A stretch of DNA of 64,000 nucleotides from NCBI RefSeq assembly GCF_027945075.1, contig NZ_CP116034.1, forward strand, positions 62,001-126,000, in the 5' to 3' direction. The stretch comes from Chryseobacterium sp. CY350 (GTDB taxonomy: Bacteria; Bacteroidota; Bacteroidia; Flavobacteriales; Weeksellaceae). The position numbers were made by a program, and so were the translations under genes. Positions 35,202-44,183 of this stretch are shown one piece after another. Within the stretch, counting starts at the first letter, position 1; every line of letters begins with the position of its first letter. Below the pieces are notes generated by a model. It did no database searches. It had not been told where the DNA came from and worked only from the letters and a program-made list of their open reading frames with translations.

Positions 35202-35825
35202 ATGTTAAAACAAATTTTATTTTTTTTATTTTCTTTTTTACTGATTTCTTGTGTTGGAGATTTTGAAGAAAAAAAATTATTGGGCTATTCTGATAAGAAT
35301 GGCAAATTGCATTTTGAAATAATTGAGAAAGATTTTAACAAAAATGATTCTTTAAATTTTAGCGAAAAAAGATTTGTAGTATTGGATTCTCAAAACCGAA
35401 TAATAAACAAAAATAATTCACAATTTCTTTTTTATGGTAATCAAAATAGACTTCAGGAAATTAGATCTGTATATCGTAGAGGAGGAAAAACAAATATTGT
35501 AGTTTATAAATATTTATATGATGAAAAACAAAATCTCAGATTAATTACTTTTCAATTTAAAAAGGTAGATACAATTCAAACTTTTAAATATAATAATCTT
35601 AATCAATTGATTCAGGAAGACTATCCATTTAGAAAATTCTCTGTAAATTATAAATATAAAATGGTGAAATTTCTGAAACTAAGGAATTAGAAAATGGAAT
35701 TTCTTGATGAATATTATTATGATAAAAATGACTCTTTAATAGAAAAACGGCAATATGATCGGGTTTTAAGTGAAACAGATTTTAATTATCGAGGAAAGAC
35801 AACTTATGAATATAAAAAACTATAA
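35202..35825 (+). pseudogene. Lipoprotein gene with disrupted reading frame
   Basis: The uninterrupted part, 35202-35690, gives a 162-residue lipoprotein (LISC, Cys near residue 17) with YD/RHS-like turns such as YKYLYDEKQNLRLITFQFKK. At 35688 a TAG stops it, yet the same frame continues to a TAA at 35823-35825 with coding-like sequence (DEYYYDKNDSLIEKRQYD). Between about 35662 and 35704 the better reading (GEISETKELENG) is in another frame. One missing base near 35657-35662 (A run) and one extra base near 35700-35702 (T run) would restore a protein of about 207 residues. Either a decayed gene or two homopolymer sequencing errors. Function unknown. Confidence 0.6.
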
Positions 35826-36303
35826 TATCAAAAAAAATATATCTTGTTATATAAAATATATGACAATAATTAATGTTATTTTCTGTGTAACATCTTGTAG
35901 TCAAACAAAAATGGAAAAAGCACACAATAATGAAACTTCAAAACCAAAAAATATTTCTAATTCTACAAATACATTAACCGGAAAAAAAGAAAATTTAGAA
36001 ATTGAAACCTTAATTTTAAGCTATAATGCAATTTCCTGTTCTTGTGCACAGTGGAGTGATTCAAGATTTGATAAAAAAGAAAATCCAGATAAAAAAGATT
36101 ATTATTGGCTGGAACCCGCAAATGAAAAATTAATAAATGCAGATCATATATTTAATGGTGAAAATTTGCCACTACAGATAAAAGTGACGGGGCAAATTGT
36201 AAGTGAAAATGGATTTCCTAAAGGGAAAAATCTATCAAAAATATCTGAAGATCAAGCCGGAAAAGTATTTCAGTATACTAAAATTGAGATATTAAAAAGC
36301 TGA
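35806..36303 (+). CDS. Small lipoprotein of unknown function
   Basis: A 165-residue protein with a long N-region and lipobox VTSC (Cys near residue 31). The mature part begins Lys/Asn/Ser-rich and then contains a compact domain with ISCSCAQW (two Cys) and a final beta-rich segment (LQIKVTGQIVSENGFPKG). The ATG at 35806 is chosen; an upstream ATG at 35770 lies in the end of the previous gene and adds 12 residues. It overlaps the extended end of the broken gene by 20 bases. Confidence 0.6.
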   Translation: MNIKNYNIKKNISCYIKYMTIINVIFCVTSCSQTKMEKAHNNETSKPKNISNSTNTLTGKKENLEIETLILSYNAISCSCAQWSDSRFDKKENPDKKDYYWLEPANEKLINADHIFNGENLPLQIKVTGQIVSENGFPKGKNLSKISEDQAGKVFQYTKIEILKS

Positions 36304-36343
36304 AAAATCGATTAATAATTATTTATATCAAAGTAAATAAAAT

Positions 36344-36787
36344 ATGTCAACACAAAACTTCTCCTACAACTTTACAACTTCAAAATCTCCCGAAGAAATT
36401 TTCAATTTTTTAATGGATCCTAAAAGTTGGTGGATCGGCTTGCACAATGAAATAATAATTGGGAATTCAGGAAAATTGAATGATGAATTTACTTTCAGTG
36501 CAGCAAATGGAGTACACAATTCTGTGCAAAAATTAGTAGAATTAATTCCGAACGAAAAGATAACTTGGGAAGTTGTTGACAGCAATCTTACATTTCTAAA
36601 AACACGAAATGAGTGGACGGGAACTAAAATAAGTTTTGAGATCTTAAAAGAAGAACAGGAAATAAAAATTCTTTTCAGGCATGAAGGTTTAACACCAGAA
36701 TTTGAATGTTATAATGGCTGCTCAAGTGCTTGGACGCAATATTTGGAAAATTTAGATCGAAAATTAAATTCACAGAGATTATTTTAG
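36344..36787 (+). CDS. SRPBCC/AHSA1-like domain protein
   Basis: A 147-residue single-domain protein. The START-like fold is suggested by FTTSKSPEEIFNFLMDPKSWW at the start, KITWEVVDSNLTFLKTRNEW in the middle and a C-terminal helix AWTQYLENLDRKL. Such proteins bind hydrophobic ligands or proteins; no partner is evident. It appears to be a free-standing gene. Confidence 0.78.
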   Translation: MSTQNFSYNFTTSKSPEEIFNFLMDPKSWWIGLHNEIIIGNSGKLNDEFTFSAANGVHNSVQKLVELIPNEKITWEVVDSNLTFLKTRNEWTGTKISFEILKEEQEIKILFRHEGLTPEFECYNGCSSAWTQYLENLDRKLNSQRLF

Positions 36788-36827
36788 CAAACAGTTTTTT
36801 ACGTACAATTCAATAAAAACATAAAAG

Positions 36828-37322
36828 ATGAAATATCATGCAATAGCAGAAAAATACACCAAATTTGTACTGACGCAGAACGGAAAACAGATCGCACAAC
36901 TGAATTATAAAAGCTGGTTTAAATTCAGTGCGGAAATTCAGGTTTTAAATACTAGATATCTCGTTGAGCCAAAAGGTTTTTGGGGAAATAATGTTGAAGT
37001 TCTACACGGGAACAAAGTTATACTGGAATTTACCATGAATTGGGATGGAAGCATTGTTATGAAGAGTCATTTTAACGACATGGATAAAAATTATACTTTC
37101 ACTCACAAAGGTTTTTTCAGAGAATTATTTTCGCTGACCGACGAAAAAGGAAATGAACTTCTGATAATGAAGCCCAGTATTCAGTGGCGAAGTCTTAATT
37201 ATGAATATCAGATAAACACTTCGGAAATTTTGGAATCATTTGATGAGAAAAATCTTCTCCTGTTGATTTCGTTGCATTGTGCTAACTACTATATGTCGAT
37301 GATGATGGGAATGGGAACTTGA
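36828..37322 (+). CDS. Protein of unknown function, possibly LURP/tubby-like fold
   Basis: A 164-residue soluble protein made mostly of short beta strands with a C-terminal hydrophobic helix (LLLLISLHCANYYMSMMMGMG), rich in Met. The strand pattern (KFVLTQNGKQIAQLNYKSWFKFSAEIQV ... VEVLHGNKVILEFTMNWDGS) recalls LURP-one/tubby C-terminal-like proteins; this is an impression and not a firm assignment. It follows the SRPBCC gene by 40 bases on the same strand. Confidence 0.6.
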   Translation: MKYHAIAEKYTKFVLTQNGKQIAQLNYKSWFKFSAEIQVLNTRYLVEPKGFWGNNVEVLHGNKVILEFTMNWDGSIVMKSHFNDMDKNYTFTHKGFFRELFSLTDEKGNELLIMKPSIQWRSLNYEYQINTSEILESFDEKNLLLLISLHCANYYMSMMMGMGT

Positions 37323-37480
37323 TTGAAATATTAGTGAAATTGTACCTGAAGCCACAAATTCTATTGATAGATCAATCTTTAATTCTTCAATTATTTTGTT
37401 GAATAATATTTAACAAAATTTATAAAAGTCAAAAACTAAATTCTGACAACCGTTTTGTAATTTTATCAAAATTTAAAAAA

Positions 37481-38086
37481 GTGAAAAAATTATTATTCGC
37501 CGTTTGCATATCGGCTTCGGCTTTCAGTTTTGCACAGGATTATTCGGTACCGGCAGCGAGCCCGCGTCAAAAAGTAGAACAACAGTTTTCAATGTCCAAA
37601 ATCAGTATCGATTACGGAAGACCTGGCGTGAAAGGAAGAAAAATATTCGGAGAATTGGTTCCTTACGGACAGGTGTGGAGAGCAGGTGCGAACTCATCTA
37701 CAAAAGTGACGTTCGGGCAATCTGTGAATTTTGGTGGAAAAACAGTTCCTGCGGGTACTTATGGGTTATTTATCGTGCCGACAGAAAAAGAATGGAAAGT
37801 AATTTTAAATAAAGATTTTCAGCAATGGGGCGCTTATACATACGATCCAAAACAGGATGTAGTAGATGTCACAGTGCCTGTCAATAAATTAGCAGACAAG
37901 CAGGAATGGTTTGAAATTACTCTAAATCCTACAGACGAAAATTCCGGAAATTTGGTGATCAAATGGGACATGGCTCAAGCTGAGGTTGCTCTGAAACCTG
38001 CAAAACCTGAGGCAGTTACTAAAATCGCAGAGAAACTCAAAGAAATTAAAAAGATAGAATCAGACGCTGCAAAAGCAAAAAGCTAA
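37481..38086 (+). CDS. Exported DUF2911 protein
   Basis: A 201-residue protein starting at a GTG codon with a signal peptide ending in FAQ (residue 19). The DUF2911 marks SPRQKVEQQF, DYGRPGVKGRKIFGELVPYG and VWRAGANSSTKVTF are present, followed by PAGTYGLF and a Lys-rich C-terminal helix. The family is widespread in Bacteroidota and of unknown function. It precedes a GNAT gene by 11 bases. Confidence 0.87.
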   Translation: MKKLLFAVCISASAFSFAQDYSVPAASPRQKVEQQFSMSKISIDYGRPGVKGRKIFGELVPYGQVWRAGANSSTKVTFGQSVNFGGKTVPAGTYGLFIVPTEKEWKVILNKDFQQWGAYTYDPKQDVVDVTVPVNKLADKQEWFEITLNPTDENSGNLVIKWDMAQAEVALKPAKPEAVTKIAEKLKEIKKIESDAAKAKS

Positions 38087-38097
38087 GACTTATAAAG

Positions 38098-38625
38098 ATG
38101 AATTTTTCTATTCAAACCGTTTTAGAAAACGAAAAATATCAACTGATCCCCTTACAGCAAGGGGATTTTGAGTTGTTGTATGATGTCGCATCCAACCCGA
38201 AAGTATGGGAACAGCATCCAAATAAAGACCGCTACAAAAGAGAAGTTTTTGAGAATTTTTTTAAAGGTGCAATTGAAAGCCAGGGTGCTTTTAAAATTGT
38301 AGAAAAATCCACAGGAAATATTCTAGGAAGTACGCGTTTTTATGATTTTGATGAATCTAAAAACAGCATTTTCATTGGCTACACTTTCTACGGAACTAAT
38401 TCTTGGGGAAAGGGTATCAATCCGCAGATCAAAAAACTGATGATGGATTATGTTTTTCAGTTTGTGGGTAAAGTGTATTTCCATATCGGAAAAGAAAATG
38501 TGCGTTCGCAGATTGCTTTAGAAAGATTGGGCGGACAAAAGATTGCTGAAGAAGAGGTGGCTTATTTTGGTGAACCAACGAGAACTAATTTTGTGTACGA
38601 AATCAAAAAAGAAAATCATTTTTAA
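38098..38625 (+). CDS. RimJ/RimL-type GNAT N-acetyltransferase
   Basis: A 175-residue acetyltransferase of the protein N-terminal/ribosomal-protein acetylating type: YQLIPLQQGDFELLYDVASNPKVWEQHP at the start, GYTFYGTNSWGKGINPQIKKLMMDYVF for the acetyl-CoA site, and NVRSQIALERLGG before the end. The substrate is unknown. Confidence 0.85.
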   Translation: MNFSIQTVLENEKYQLIPLQQGDFELLYDVASNPKVWEQHPNKDRYKREVFENFFKGAIESQGAFKIVEKSTGNILGSTRFYDFDESKNSIFIGYTFYGTNSWGKGINPQIKKLMMDYVFQFVGKVYFHIGKENVRSQIALERLGGQKIAEEEVAYFGEPTRTNFVYEIKKENHF

Positions 38626-38839
38626 GTAAGTTTCATTCAGATTTTGCTGATTGAGCAGATTTTGAATGCTGAAAATATATCAGCAAAATTGCGAGAGATT
38701 TAAATTATAGCTTGTCAACAATTTATTTTATATAAAAATTTTGTGAGCTTATATAAGTGGAACGGCTTTGTTTAACTTAAAATATTTAGTAGTTAAAAAA
38801 TTTTTGCGGCCTTTACGTTAAAAACTAATTAGTAATAAA

Positions 38840-39199
38840 ATGAAAAAATATAAAATTCAGAAATCACCTTTTGTAGTTCCTACAAACGATGAAAAACTGA
38901 TAGAAGAACATTGGGGAAACTCAACCAAAAACCCCAATATTTCAATTGCACACATGGTTGCGCCACCCAATTGGAGCGAACCGCATCAAACTCCTGAATT
39001 TGATGAATTTACCATTATTATTTCAGGTAAAAAGCAATTCGAAATTGACGACGAAATTGTAGTTTTAGAGAAAGGACAAAGTATTATGATTGAAAAAGGA
39101 GCAAGGGTTCGTTACAGTAATCCATTTCCAGAGATTTGTGAATATATTGCAATTTGTCTTCCTGCCTTTTCTATGGACCTAGTAAATAGAGAACAATAA
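38840..39199 (+). CDS. Small cupin-domain protein
   Basis: A 119-residue single cupin barrel. Metal-ligand candidates occur in NWSEPHQTPEFDEFTIIISG (His and Glu) and the second cupin block IMIEKGARVRYSNPFPE. Some ligands of the classical cupin motif are missing, so metal binding is not certain. A cytoplasmic sensor or small-molecule isomerase/decarboxylase is possible. Followed 10 bases later by a zinc-ribbon gene. Confidence 0.78.
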   Translation: MKKYKIQKSPFVVPTNDEKLIEEHWGNSTKNPNISIAHMVAPPNWSEPHQTPEFDEFTIIISGKKQFEIDDEIVVLEKGQSIMIEKGARVRYSNPFPEICEYIAICLPAFSMDLVNREQ

Positions 39200-39209
39200 A
39201 TATTAAAAT

Positions 39210-39437
39210 ATGGCGATGAAAACCTGTCCTCAATGCAAGGAAAATTCATTCACTTGGTTCATTAATGAAAAGTCTGGTCTCACAAGCTGGAGTTGTTTCA
39301 GCTGTGATTATGAAGCAAAACAAACTAAAGATGAGTTGATATGTGAAAATTGTAATGAAGCATCAAAAAAGATCTTGAAAGATAAAGAAACCGAATATTT
39401 CTGGTGTTCAAACTGCAATACAATCAGTGATATATAA
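39210..39437 (+). CDS. Zinc-ribbon protein, small
   Basis: A 75-residue protein with eight cysteines in four CxxC knuckles (CPQC, CFSC, CENC, CSNC), i.e. two zinc ribbons. Probably a nucleic-acid or protein-binding adaptor; exact role unknown. It follows the cupin gene closely, and its stop codon lies within the start of a long terminator stem. Confidence 0.75.
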   Translation: MAMKTCPQCKENSFTWFINEKSGLTSWSCFSCDYEAKQTKDELICENCNEASKKILKDKETEYFWCSNCNTISDI

Positions 39438-39474
39438 CTAAAACAACCTCAAAAATTGAGGTTGTTTTAGTTAT
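39434..39474. terminator. Bidirectional terminator with perfect 19-bp stem
   Basis: A perfect 19-bp stem (39434-39452 with 39456-39474) closes an AAA loop between the converging zinc-ribbon gene (stop 39437) and dienelactone hydrolase gene (stop 39485). A/T-rich arms at both ends let it act in either direction. Confidence 0.85.
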
Positions 39475-39484
39475 ATTGAACAAA

Positions 39485-40228
39485 TTATTTTAAAATTTCC
39501 TTCAAAAACATTAGTGTATGGTTCCATGCTCTTTTTGCCATCACGGGATTGTAATCTGCAGATTTCGGATCAGTAAACGTATGTTTTGAATTGGCGTAAA
39601 TGATGATTTGCCAATCAGCTTTCCCATCGTTCATCTCTTTTACCAGATTATTGTAATCCTCCGGCGTCACACCTTTATCGTCTGCAGGATTTTCCACTAA
39701 AATTTTAGTTGAAATCGCTTCATTTGGTCGTGATTGATCTTTTCCAATGCTTCCGTGAATGGAAACTACACCCACAACAGGCAATTTTCCTCTTGCAGAT
39801 TCTAAAGCTCCCGTTCCGCCAAAGCAATATCCAATTACTGCAATTTTATCAGCAATAGCACCGTTCTTCTTCAATTCTTCCAAAGCCAGAGAAATTCTTT
39901 TTTGGTAAGCTGCGTAATCTTTCTTGTAAAATCCTGCTGTTTTTGCTGCCGAAGCATTATCGGTCGGAATATTTCCTTCACCATAAATATCAGCGACAAA
40001 TGCAATATAACCTTGTTTTTCTAAGTCTGCGGCTGCAGTTTTTGCTTCATCGTCAATTCCTTTCCAAGCAGGAAGAATAAGAACTCCGGGAAGTTTTTTT
40101 CCTGAGTTTGACGTTACCAAACCGTTCAGTTTTTGCGAACCATCCTGATAGGAAACCTTTTTTAAATTTTGACTGAAAACTGTTGCTGAAGTGAGTAGAA
40201 GTACTGACGAAAATAATAAACGTTTCAT
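39485..40228 (-). CDS. Exported dienelactone-hydrolase-family protein
   Basis: A 247-residue alpha/beta hydrolase with a signal peptide ending in FSQ (residue 20). The nucleophile elbow GYCFGG carries a Cys in place of Ser, as in dienelactone hydrolases, and the C-terminal HTFTDP supplies the His; an Asp occurs in NPADDKGVTP. Export to the periplasm is unusual for true dienelactone breakdown, so the substrate is open. The ATG at 40228 is preferred since a longer frame from 40270 would give a non-signal N-terminus. Confidence 0.82.
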   Translation of the reverse strand: MKRLLFSSVLLLTSATVFSQNLKKVSYQDGSQKLNGLVTSNSGKKLPGVLILPAWKGIDDEAKTAAADLEKQGYIAFVADIYGEGNIPTDNASAAKTAGFYKKDYAAYQKRISLALEELKKNGAIADKIAVIGYCFGGTGALESARGKLPVVGVVSIHGSIGKDQSRPNEAISTKILVENPADDKGVTPEDYNNLVKEMNDGKADWQIIIYANSKHTFTDPKSADYNPVMAKRAWNHTLMFLKEILK

Positions 40229-40291
40229 ATATAACTTTTTTAGATGAATAAATATACATTGCGTATGCAAATGTTAAGCTAAAAAAAATTC

Positions 40292-41476
40292 CTATTTACT
40301 TAAATTTTCACTGGTAATTAATTTGTCAATCATTTCATTGAAATCCGCTTTTGTAATTCCCGAAACTCTTTTTAAGGTTTTAAAGTAATTATCCTGATCT
40401 TCCTCATTAAATTTCCCACAATTTAAAAGTTCTAAAACACCGCTAAAACTTTTTTCTTTTTTAATTTTTTTTATGATGACTGCATTAATAAAATTTTCAA
40501 TGTAAAGTGGTGTTGAAGGGAGGCTGAAATTTTCTCTAGTACCGTACAGTGACAGCCAATCTGTTTTTTGAGAAACTGAATAGGCATTTTTAAAGTGAAT
40601 GCATATTTGTTCCCATTTATAAACAGGATGTCCATCGTTTAGATATGAATATCCTTCCAAAACAGGTAAATACAGATTCTTTTGTGGATATTTCTTAGTT
40701 ACCCTCGCTTTCCAAAGGCTGCCAAAAGAAAAATCATCCAGTATTCCTTTTTGTGTAGCGACAATCAGGATACTTTGATTATTATCTGTTGCTGAGTCAA
40801 TTCCCAGAAAAAAATTATTTGGGGAGTCATCCCTTTTGTAATCAATTCCCAACAGCTTGTAAGCTTTAAAAACTCCATCTACACAATATACTTTAGTGGG
40901 AATTTTTTGTTCTTTTAGATTTAAACTCAGTTGATTGTTTTTTGTAATAAAATCTCTCAGTTTTTTTTCGTCAATATCTTTTTCAAAATAGAAACTATAA
41001 TTTTCAATGGTTTTAGATTTCCAGCTAGTTAAATTGTTTTCGATTGCTGATGATACAAGATATTTGTTGTTTATTTCCTGTACCGTGATTTCAATTTTTG
41101 CTACTGAATTTTTTATTTCTTTGCCCTCGTAATAGCAATTCAGTTGAATTATAAAATTATTTTTGTTACTCACTTCAGCCGATGTAATCTCATACATCAG
41201 AGTGTATCTTGTGTTGAATATTTTACTGTTCTGCAGGTTTCGCAGCTCATCCAAAAAAAGCCACGTTTCTAATTTATTGTCAGGATTAACAATCGTTAAA
41301 TCTTCATTTTGAATACCTTTCTCTAAAATAAAATGATTTAATACATCAATCATTTTATTTCTTTTCAAAGTATCTTTTACAACGTTCAGATTTTTATTAA
41401 TTAAAACTTTTGACTGCGAAAAAGTAAAAATAGAGATCAGTAAGAATGAAAAAATAAATAAACTTTTAGTCATCAA
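40292..41476 (-). CDS. Exported protein of unknown function
   Basis: A 394-residue protein with a Sec signal peptide (cleavage after TFSQ, about residue 21). The mature part is Lys/Asn-rich, with a possible alpha/beta domain at 40-160 and hydrophobic beta segments after 190 (ILIVATQKGILDDFSFGSLW). No catalytic motif or sorting domain is visible. It is followed by the dienelactone hydrolase gene and preceded by the HsdR_N-like gene on the same strand. Confidence 0.62.
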   Translation of the reverse strand: MMTKSLFIFSFLLISIFTFSQSKVLINKNLNVVKDTLKRNKMIDVLNHFILEKGIQNEDLTIVNPDNKLETWLFLDELRNLQNSKIFNTRYTLMYEITSAEVSNKNNFIIQLNCYYEGKEIKNSVAKIEITVQEINNKYLVSSAIENNLTSWKSKTIENYSFYFEKDIDEKKLRDFITKNNQLSLNLKEQKIPTKVYCVDGVFKAYKLLGIDYKRDDSPNNFFLGIDSATDNNQSILIVATQKGILDDFSFGSLWKARVTKKYPQKNLYLPVLEGYSYLNDGHPVYKWEQICIHFKNAYSVSQKTDWLSLYGTRENFSLPSTPLYIENFINAVIIKKIKKEKSFSGVLELLNCGKFNEEDQDNYFKTLKRVSGITKADFNEMIDKLITSENLSK

Positions 41477-41487
41477 TTAATTAGAAT

Positions 41488-41916
41488 TTAAGATTTATAA
41501 AATATATAGTTTCCATGTTCAAATTTTGCATTAATATGCTGCAAACCATTGGTTAAAACAATTTCTTTTGCCCCGATGATCGAGTTATATCTTGCAGTTT
41601 GTTCAAAAGTTTTTTCAGTCAGTTTTATTTGTGGAGCTTTACATTCGATCAATATAATTGGTTGTGTTTTCTCAGTAATCAGAAGATCAATTCTTTTAGT
41701 TAAACCATTGAGAACTATCTTTTTTTCTGTAATTAAAGCGGATACAGAATAAGATTTTACCGTGAGATAATAATGTATCCAATGTTGTCGAACCCACTCT
41801 TCAGGTGTGAGCAAAAGGTAAGTTTTGCGCACCAAGTCATAGATAAAAAACTTATCTTTGTCTTTCTTGAATTTAAAATCAAAAGTTTCCTGAAAATTCA
41901 GTTTGGGAAGTTCCAT
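41488..41916 (-). CDS. HsdR_N/PD-(D/E)XK-fold protein
   Basis: A 142-residue protein resembling only the N-terminal nuclease domain of type I restriction HsdR. The PD-(D/E)XK core is visible as KRIDLLI followed by PIILIECKAPQI (Asp, Glu and Lys). No methylase, specificity subunit or helicase is adjacent, so it is not a restriction system as it stands. Such solitary genes are often next to holA in Bacteroidota. Its ATG is only 8 bases from the divergent holA start, and a TATTTTTG box for this gene lies inside holA (41948-41955). Confidence 0.75.
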   Translation of the reverse strand: MELPKLNFQETFDFKFKKDKDKFFIYDLVRKTYLLLTPEEWVRQHWIHYYLTVKSYSVSALITEKKIVLNGLTKRIDLLITEKTQPIILIECKAPQIKLTEKTFEQTARYNSIIGAKEIVLTNGLQHINAKFEHGNYIFYKS

Positions 41917-41924
41917 TTATTAAG

Positions 41925-42962
41925 ATGAAAGAATTAGATTTAATCCTCAAAAATATTAAAAATAAAGAAGTTTTACCGATTTATTTTTTCCACGGAGAAG
42001 AACCTTACTTTATTGACGTTGCTGTAAAAGCCCTTGAACACGATTTTTTGGAGGAAGATGAAAAAGCCTTCAACCAAACTGTAACTTACGGAAAAGACAC
42101 AACTTATCAGGAAATACTTTCTTTAGCAAGACAGTTTCCGATGATGGGTGACAAGCAGGTAATCATCGTAAAAGAGGCGCAGGATTTAAAATTTAATGAT
42201 GAAGAAAGCAGAGCTTTAGAAGCATATGTAGAAAATCCCGTTCCGTCTACTGTTTTGGTTTTTGCCCACAAGCACAAGAAGTTAGACAGTCGGAAAAAAG
42301 TCACGAAAACTTTAGCAAAAATTAATTCTTTATTTCTGAGTGAATCTTTCAAAGATCATAATTTGCCAAAATGGATTGCCGATGAATGCCTTAGACTTAA
42401 GATAAAAACAGCCCCGAATATTTCTCATCTTCTTGCAGAATATCTTGGAAACGATCTTTCCAGAATTTCTAATGAATTGAGTAAACTGAAAATAATTCTA
42501 AAAGAAGGACAGATTTTAGACGGAACAATTGTAGAAAATCACATCGGAATCAGCAAAGAATTTAATGTTTTTGAACTTCAAAAAGCTTTAGGAACCAAAA
42601 ACACAAATGCTGCATATAAGATCGCTCATTTTATGGGTAAAAATCCGAAGAATAATCCTTTTGTAATGTTACTTTCAAGTCTTTACAATTATTTTTCTAA
42701 CGTGATTGTTTACAGTACAATGATTGGTCAGTCACCTCAGTTAATTGCTTCTCAAATGGGTGTAAATCCTTATTTTCTAAAAGATTACGCGGAGGCAGCA
42801 AGATTGTATCCGTTAAAACATTCTACGAGAGTAATCTCAATTCTACGAGAGTTTGATATGAAGGGAAAAGGTTTGGGAGCAGTAAATATGAGTGAAGCTG
42901 AATTGATTAAAGAATTGGTCTACAAAATTATCAATGTTGATAAAATTAAGATGAAAGTATGA
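41925..42962 (+). CDS. holA: DNA polymerase III subunit delta
   Basis: A 345-residue clamp-loader subunit that opens the beta sliding clamp. The N-terminal AAA+ domain begins LPIYFFHGEEPYFIDVAVKALEH and includes the delta-type LARQFPMMGDKQVIIVKEAQ, while the C-terminal collar domain shows NVFELQKALGTKNT near 215. Length fits. It is divergent from the nuclease-fold gene with only 8 bases between start codons. Confidence 0.92.
   Translation: MKELDLILKNIKNKEVLPIYFFHGEEPYFIDVAVKALEHDFLEEDEKAFNQTVTYGKDTTYQEILSLARQFPMMGDKQVIIVKEAQDLKFNDEESRALEAYVENPVPSTVLVFAHKHKKLDSRKKVTKTLAKINSLFLSESFKDHNLPKWIADECLRLKIKTAPNISHLLAEYLGNDLSRISNELSKLKIILKEGQILDGTIVENHIGISKEFNVFELQKALGTKNTNAAYKIAHFMGKNPKNNPFVMLLSSLYNYFSNVIVYSTMIGQSPQLIASQMGVNPYFLKDYAEAARLYPLKHSTRVISILREFDMKGKGLGAVNMSEAELIKELVYKIINVDKIKMKV
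41948..41955 (-). promoter_or_regulatory. Putative -7 box for the HsdR_N-like gene, inside holA
   Basis: The minus strand reads TATTTTTG, matching TAnnTTTG, 31 bases before the start. No TTG partner at the expected distance was found. Confidence 0.35.
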
Positions 42963-43111
42963 TTTTATGCCTTAAAACTAAAAGGATAAGACAATAACTA
43001 TTGACATTTCACATATTAAATATCGAAAACTATCATTAATTTTTCTTTAATTAAATATTAAAAATAACGAACTTTGTCGTCTTAAAATTTAAATCTTTTG
43101 AATAGCTAATT

Positions 43112-44053
43112 ATGGAGCAAAATATTTTAGATTGTATCATTGTAGGATCTGGGCCTTCTGGCTTCACAGCAGCAATTTATGCAGCAAGAGCAGACTTAAA
43201 ACCTGAATTGTACACAGGTCTTGAGCCGGGCGGACAATTGACTACAACAACCGAAGTTGATAATTTTCCTGGTTATCCTGCAGGAATTACCGGACCTGAA
43301 ATGATGATGGATTTGCAGAAGCAGGCAGAAAGATTTGATACAAAAGTGCATTATGAAATGATCACTAAAGCCGAGTTTTCTACAGAAGTTGGCGGTGTCC
43401 ATAAATTATATGCAGGTAATAAAGAACTTTTTGCAAGAACGGTCATAATTTCTACTGGTGCTACTGCAAAATATCTTGGTCTAGACGACGAAAAAAAATA
43501 TAATGGTGGTGGAGTTTCTGCCTGTGCAACCTGCGACGGATTTTTCTACAGAGGAAAAGATGTGGTCGTAGTAGGAGCAGGCGATACAGCGGCCGAAGAA
43601 GCTACTTATCTTGCAAAATTGGTAAATAAGGTAACTATGTTGGTAAGAAAAGATGAGTTCAGAGCATCAAAAGCGATGATTCACAGAGTTGCCAATACAC
43701 CAAACATTGAAGTGAAATTTCATCACGAATTAATAGGCATTGAAGGTGAAAATAATTTGGTTGAAAGAGCAGTGGTGATCAATAATCAGACACAGGAAAA
43801 ATCGACAGTAGACGTTCACGGAATTTTCATCGCAATTGGTCACAAACCCAACACAGATATTTTCGTCGGGCAGATTGATCTAGATGAAAACGGATACATT
43901 GCTACTGAAAAGGGTTCTACACGAACTAATCTTCCAGGAGTTTTCGCGGCAGGTGATGTTCAGGATCATATTTACAGACAGGCAATTACTGCTGCCGGAA
44001 GTGGTTGTATGGCCGCAATGGATGCTGAAAAATACTTGGCTGAATTACATTAA
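43112..44053 (+). CDS. trxB: Thioredoxin-disulfide reductase
   Basis: A 313-residue flavoprotein that reduces thioredoxin with NADPH. FAD-binding GSGPSGFTAAIYAARA is at 12-27, the redox pair is Cys138 and Cys141 (CATC), NADPH-binding VVGAGDTAAEEA follows, and the final FAD motif GVFAAGDVQDHIYRQ is present. Complete and ordinary. Confidence 0.97.
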   Translation: MEQNILDCIIVGSGPSGFTAAIYAARADLKPELYTGLEPGGQLTTTTEVDNFPGYPAGITGPEMMMDLQKQAERFDTKVHYEMITKAEFSTEVGGVHKLYAGNKELFARTVIISTGATAKYLGLDDEKKYNGGGVSACATCDGFFYRGKDVVVVGAGDTAAEEATYLAKLVNKVTMLVRKDEFRASKAMIHRVANTPNIEVKFHHELIGIEGENNLVERAVVINNQTQEKSTVDVHGIFIAIGHKPNTDIFVGQIDLDENGYIATEKGSTRTNLPGVFAAGDVQDHIYRQAITAAGSGCMAAMDAEKYLAELH

Positions 44054-44073
44054 TTATCAAATTAAAAATTTAA

Positions 44074-44103
44074 AAACGCACCAATTTTTGGTGCGTTTCT
44101 TAT
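44074..44103 (+). terminator. Intrinsic terminator after trxB
   Basis: Perfect 11-bp stem (44074-44084 with 44088-44098), TTT loop, T-rich tail; begins 20 bases after the trxB stop. Confidence 0.82.
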
Positions 44104-44183
44104 ATCATAAAATCGCTGTAGATTTAAAATTAAAACTGATAAAGCTATAATTATTGCGATTTTAAAATAATAAACACCTGTAT

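Noticed and set aside
41488..41916. Restriction-modification system
   Set aside because: Only the N-terminal nuclease-fold domain is present, with no methylase, specificity or helicase genes next to it.
44103..44183. Possible fluoride riboswitch in front of crcB
   Set aside because: The conserved fluoride-riboswitch core could not be found in the 80 bases between the trxB terminator and crcB.
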